From: an uncultured Clostridia bacterium
Lineage (GTDB): Bacteria > Bacillota > Clostridia > Oscillospirales > Acutalibacteraceae
DNA length: 23,251 nt
Reading direction: 5' to 3'
NCBI GenBank assembly: GCA_947629295.1
Contig: CANRDH010000008.1
Coordinates: 1 to 23,251 of the forward strand
Shown: positions 22,963 to 23,251 of the stretch, one piece after another
How positions within the stretch are numbered: position 1 is the first letter of the stretch
How the letters are laid out: the number at the start of each line of letters is the position of its first letter
The notes under the pieces: generated by a model
What the model was told of the DNA's origin: nothing
Seen by the model: the letters and a program-made list of their open reading frames with translations, nothing else
Databases searched by the model: none
Translations under genes and position numbers: made by a program

Positions 22963-23251
22963 TCACTAATTTTTAATAATTCTTGTTTTGTGCAATTTGC
23001 TATATTTTTTCAATATTTATACGAAAATTTATCAAATTAAAACAAAAAATACCCTTAAATATACCAAAAATACCTTTTTTGTGTGTTGTCAAAAACCAAA
23101 TTGTGCCATTTAATAGCACAACTTTTCGTTATTTTTTTCGATTTCCATAATATTACACGCCGAAACCGAATATAAAAACTCGCTTTCATATTCTCAAGCA
23201 AATATCATTATTTACTTGACTTACAAATACAAAAAATTATTTAACGAATTT
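22963..23251. other. AT-rich region upstream of the sortase operon
   Basis: No gene seen. It contains long A/T runs and one inverted repeat TTGTGC/GCACAA (23101-23121), which on the minus strand is followed a few bases later by TTTGGTTTTTG. This could be a weak terminator of a gene beyond the window or a regulator site. Confidence 0.5.

Noticed and set aside
23101..23121. Inverted repeat TTGTGC/GCACAA as a terminator
   Set aside because: The stem is only six pairs and the U tract is interrupted and offset, so it is left as an unassigned repeat.
1..23251. tRNA, rRNA, CRISPR array, transposase or phage genes
   Set aside because: No cloverleaf with a GGTTCGAATCC-like T-arm, no regularly spaced repeats and no transposase, integrase or phage-type reading frame was seen.

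Overview
The window looks like chromosomal DNA from a low-to-mid GC Gram-positive anaerobe of the Clostridia, most like the Ruminococcus/Oscillospiraceae group. This is inferred from gene content: an oxygen-detoxifying flavodiiron protein, HPr with both His15 and Ser46, two M42 aminopeptidases, two sortases with a cell-wall substrate, and a ylxM-ffh-rpsP-khpA-rimM-trmD cluster. Promoters are close to the sigma-A consensus and TTG starts are used. No phage, transposase or CRISPR signal was seen.

Layout, left to right. A 5'-truncated flavodiiron gene (1-1148) is the only plus-strand gene and ends in a strong terminator. Everything else is on the minus strand, so it reads from right to left. (1) From 22800 down to 19867: a cell-surface system made of a small secreted protein with a sorting signal, a sortase, a four-helix membrane protein and a second, clearly paralogous sortase. 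It runs from a consensus promoter at 22934-22962. (2) 19368-19866: a 500-base stretch without a gene, rich in hairpins, ending in a terminator. (3) From 19334 to 11170: murD, two M42 peptidases, a GNAT protein, a methionine gamma-lyase-like PLP enzyme, a CPBP membrane protease, tadA and a lipoprotein, tightly packed behind the murD promoter at 19382-19410. (4) From 11060 to 7289: ylxM, ffh, rpsP, khpA, then a structured leader with a terminator-like hairpin, rimM and trmD, from a perfect-consensus promoter at 11119-11147. (5) 6691-7288: a very AT-rich gap with inverted repeats and an orphan promoter-like site. (6) ptsH (HPr) with its own promoter and terminator, directly followed by uvrC. (7) From 4161 to 1237: rsmD, coaD, a coiled-coil protein and a membrane-anchored transglutaminase-like protein, behind a promoter at 4298-4326.

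How the genes work together: most are housekeeping (translation and tRNA/rRNA modification, protein targeting, DNA repair, CoA synthesis, cell-wall precursor synthesis). The accessory part is the right end, where substrate, sortases and membrane partner are co-transcribed and partly overlapping, consistent with one dedicated protein-anchoring system. The least explained parts are the hairpin-rich region after the second sortase, the rimM leader, which shares a hairpin family with it, and the unidentified membrane protein between the sortases. All assignments come from reading the sequence; no database search was run.
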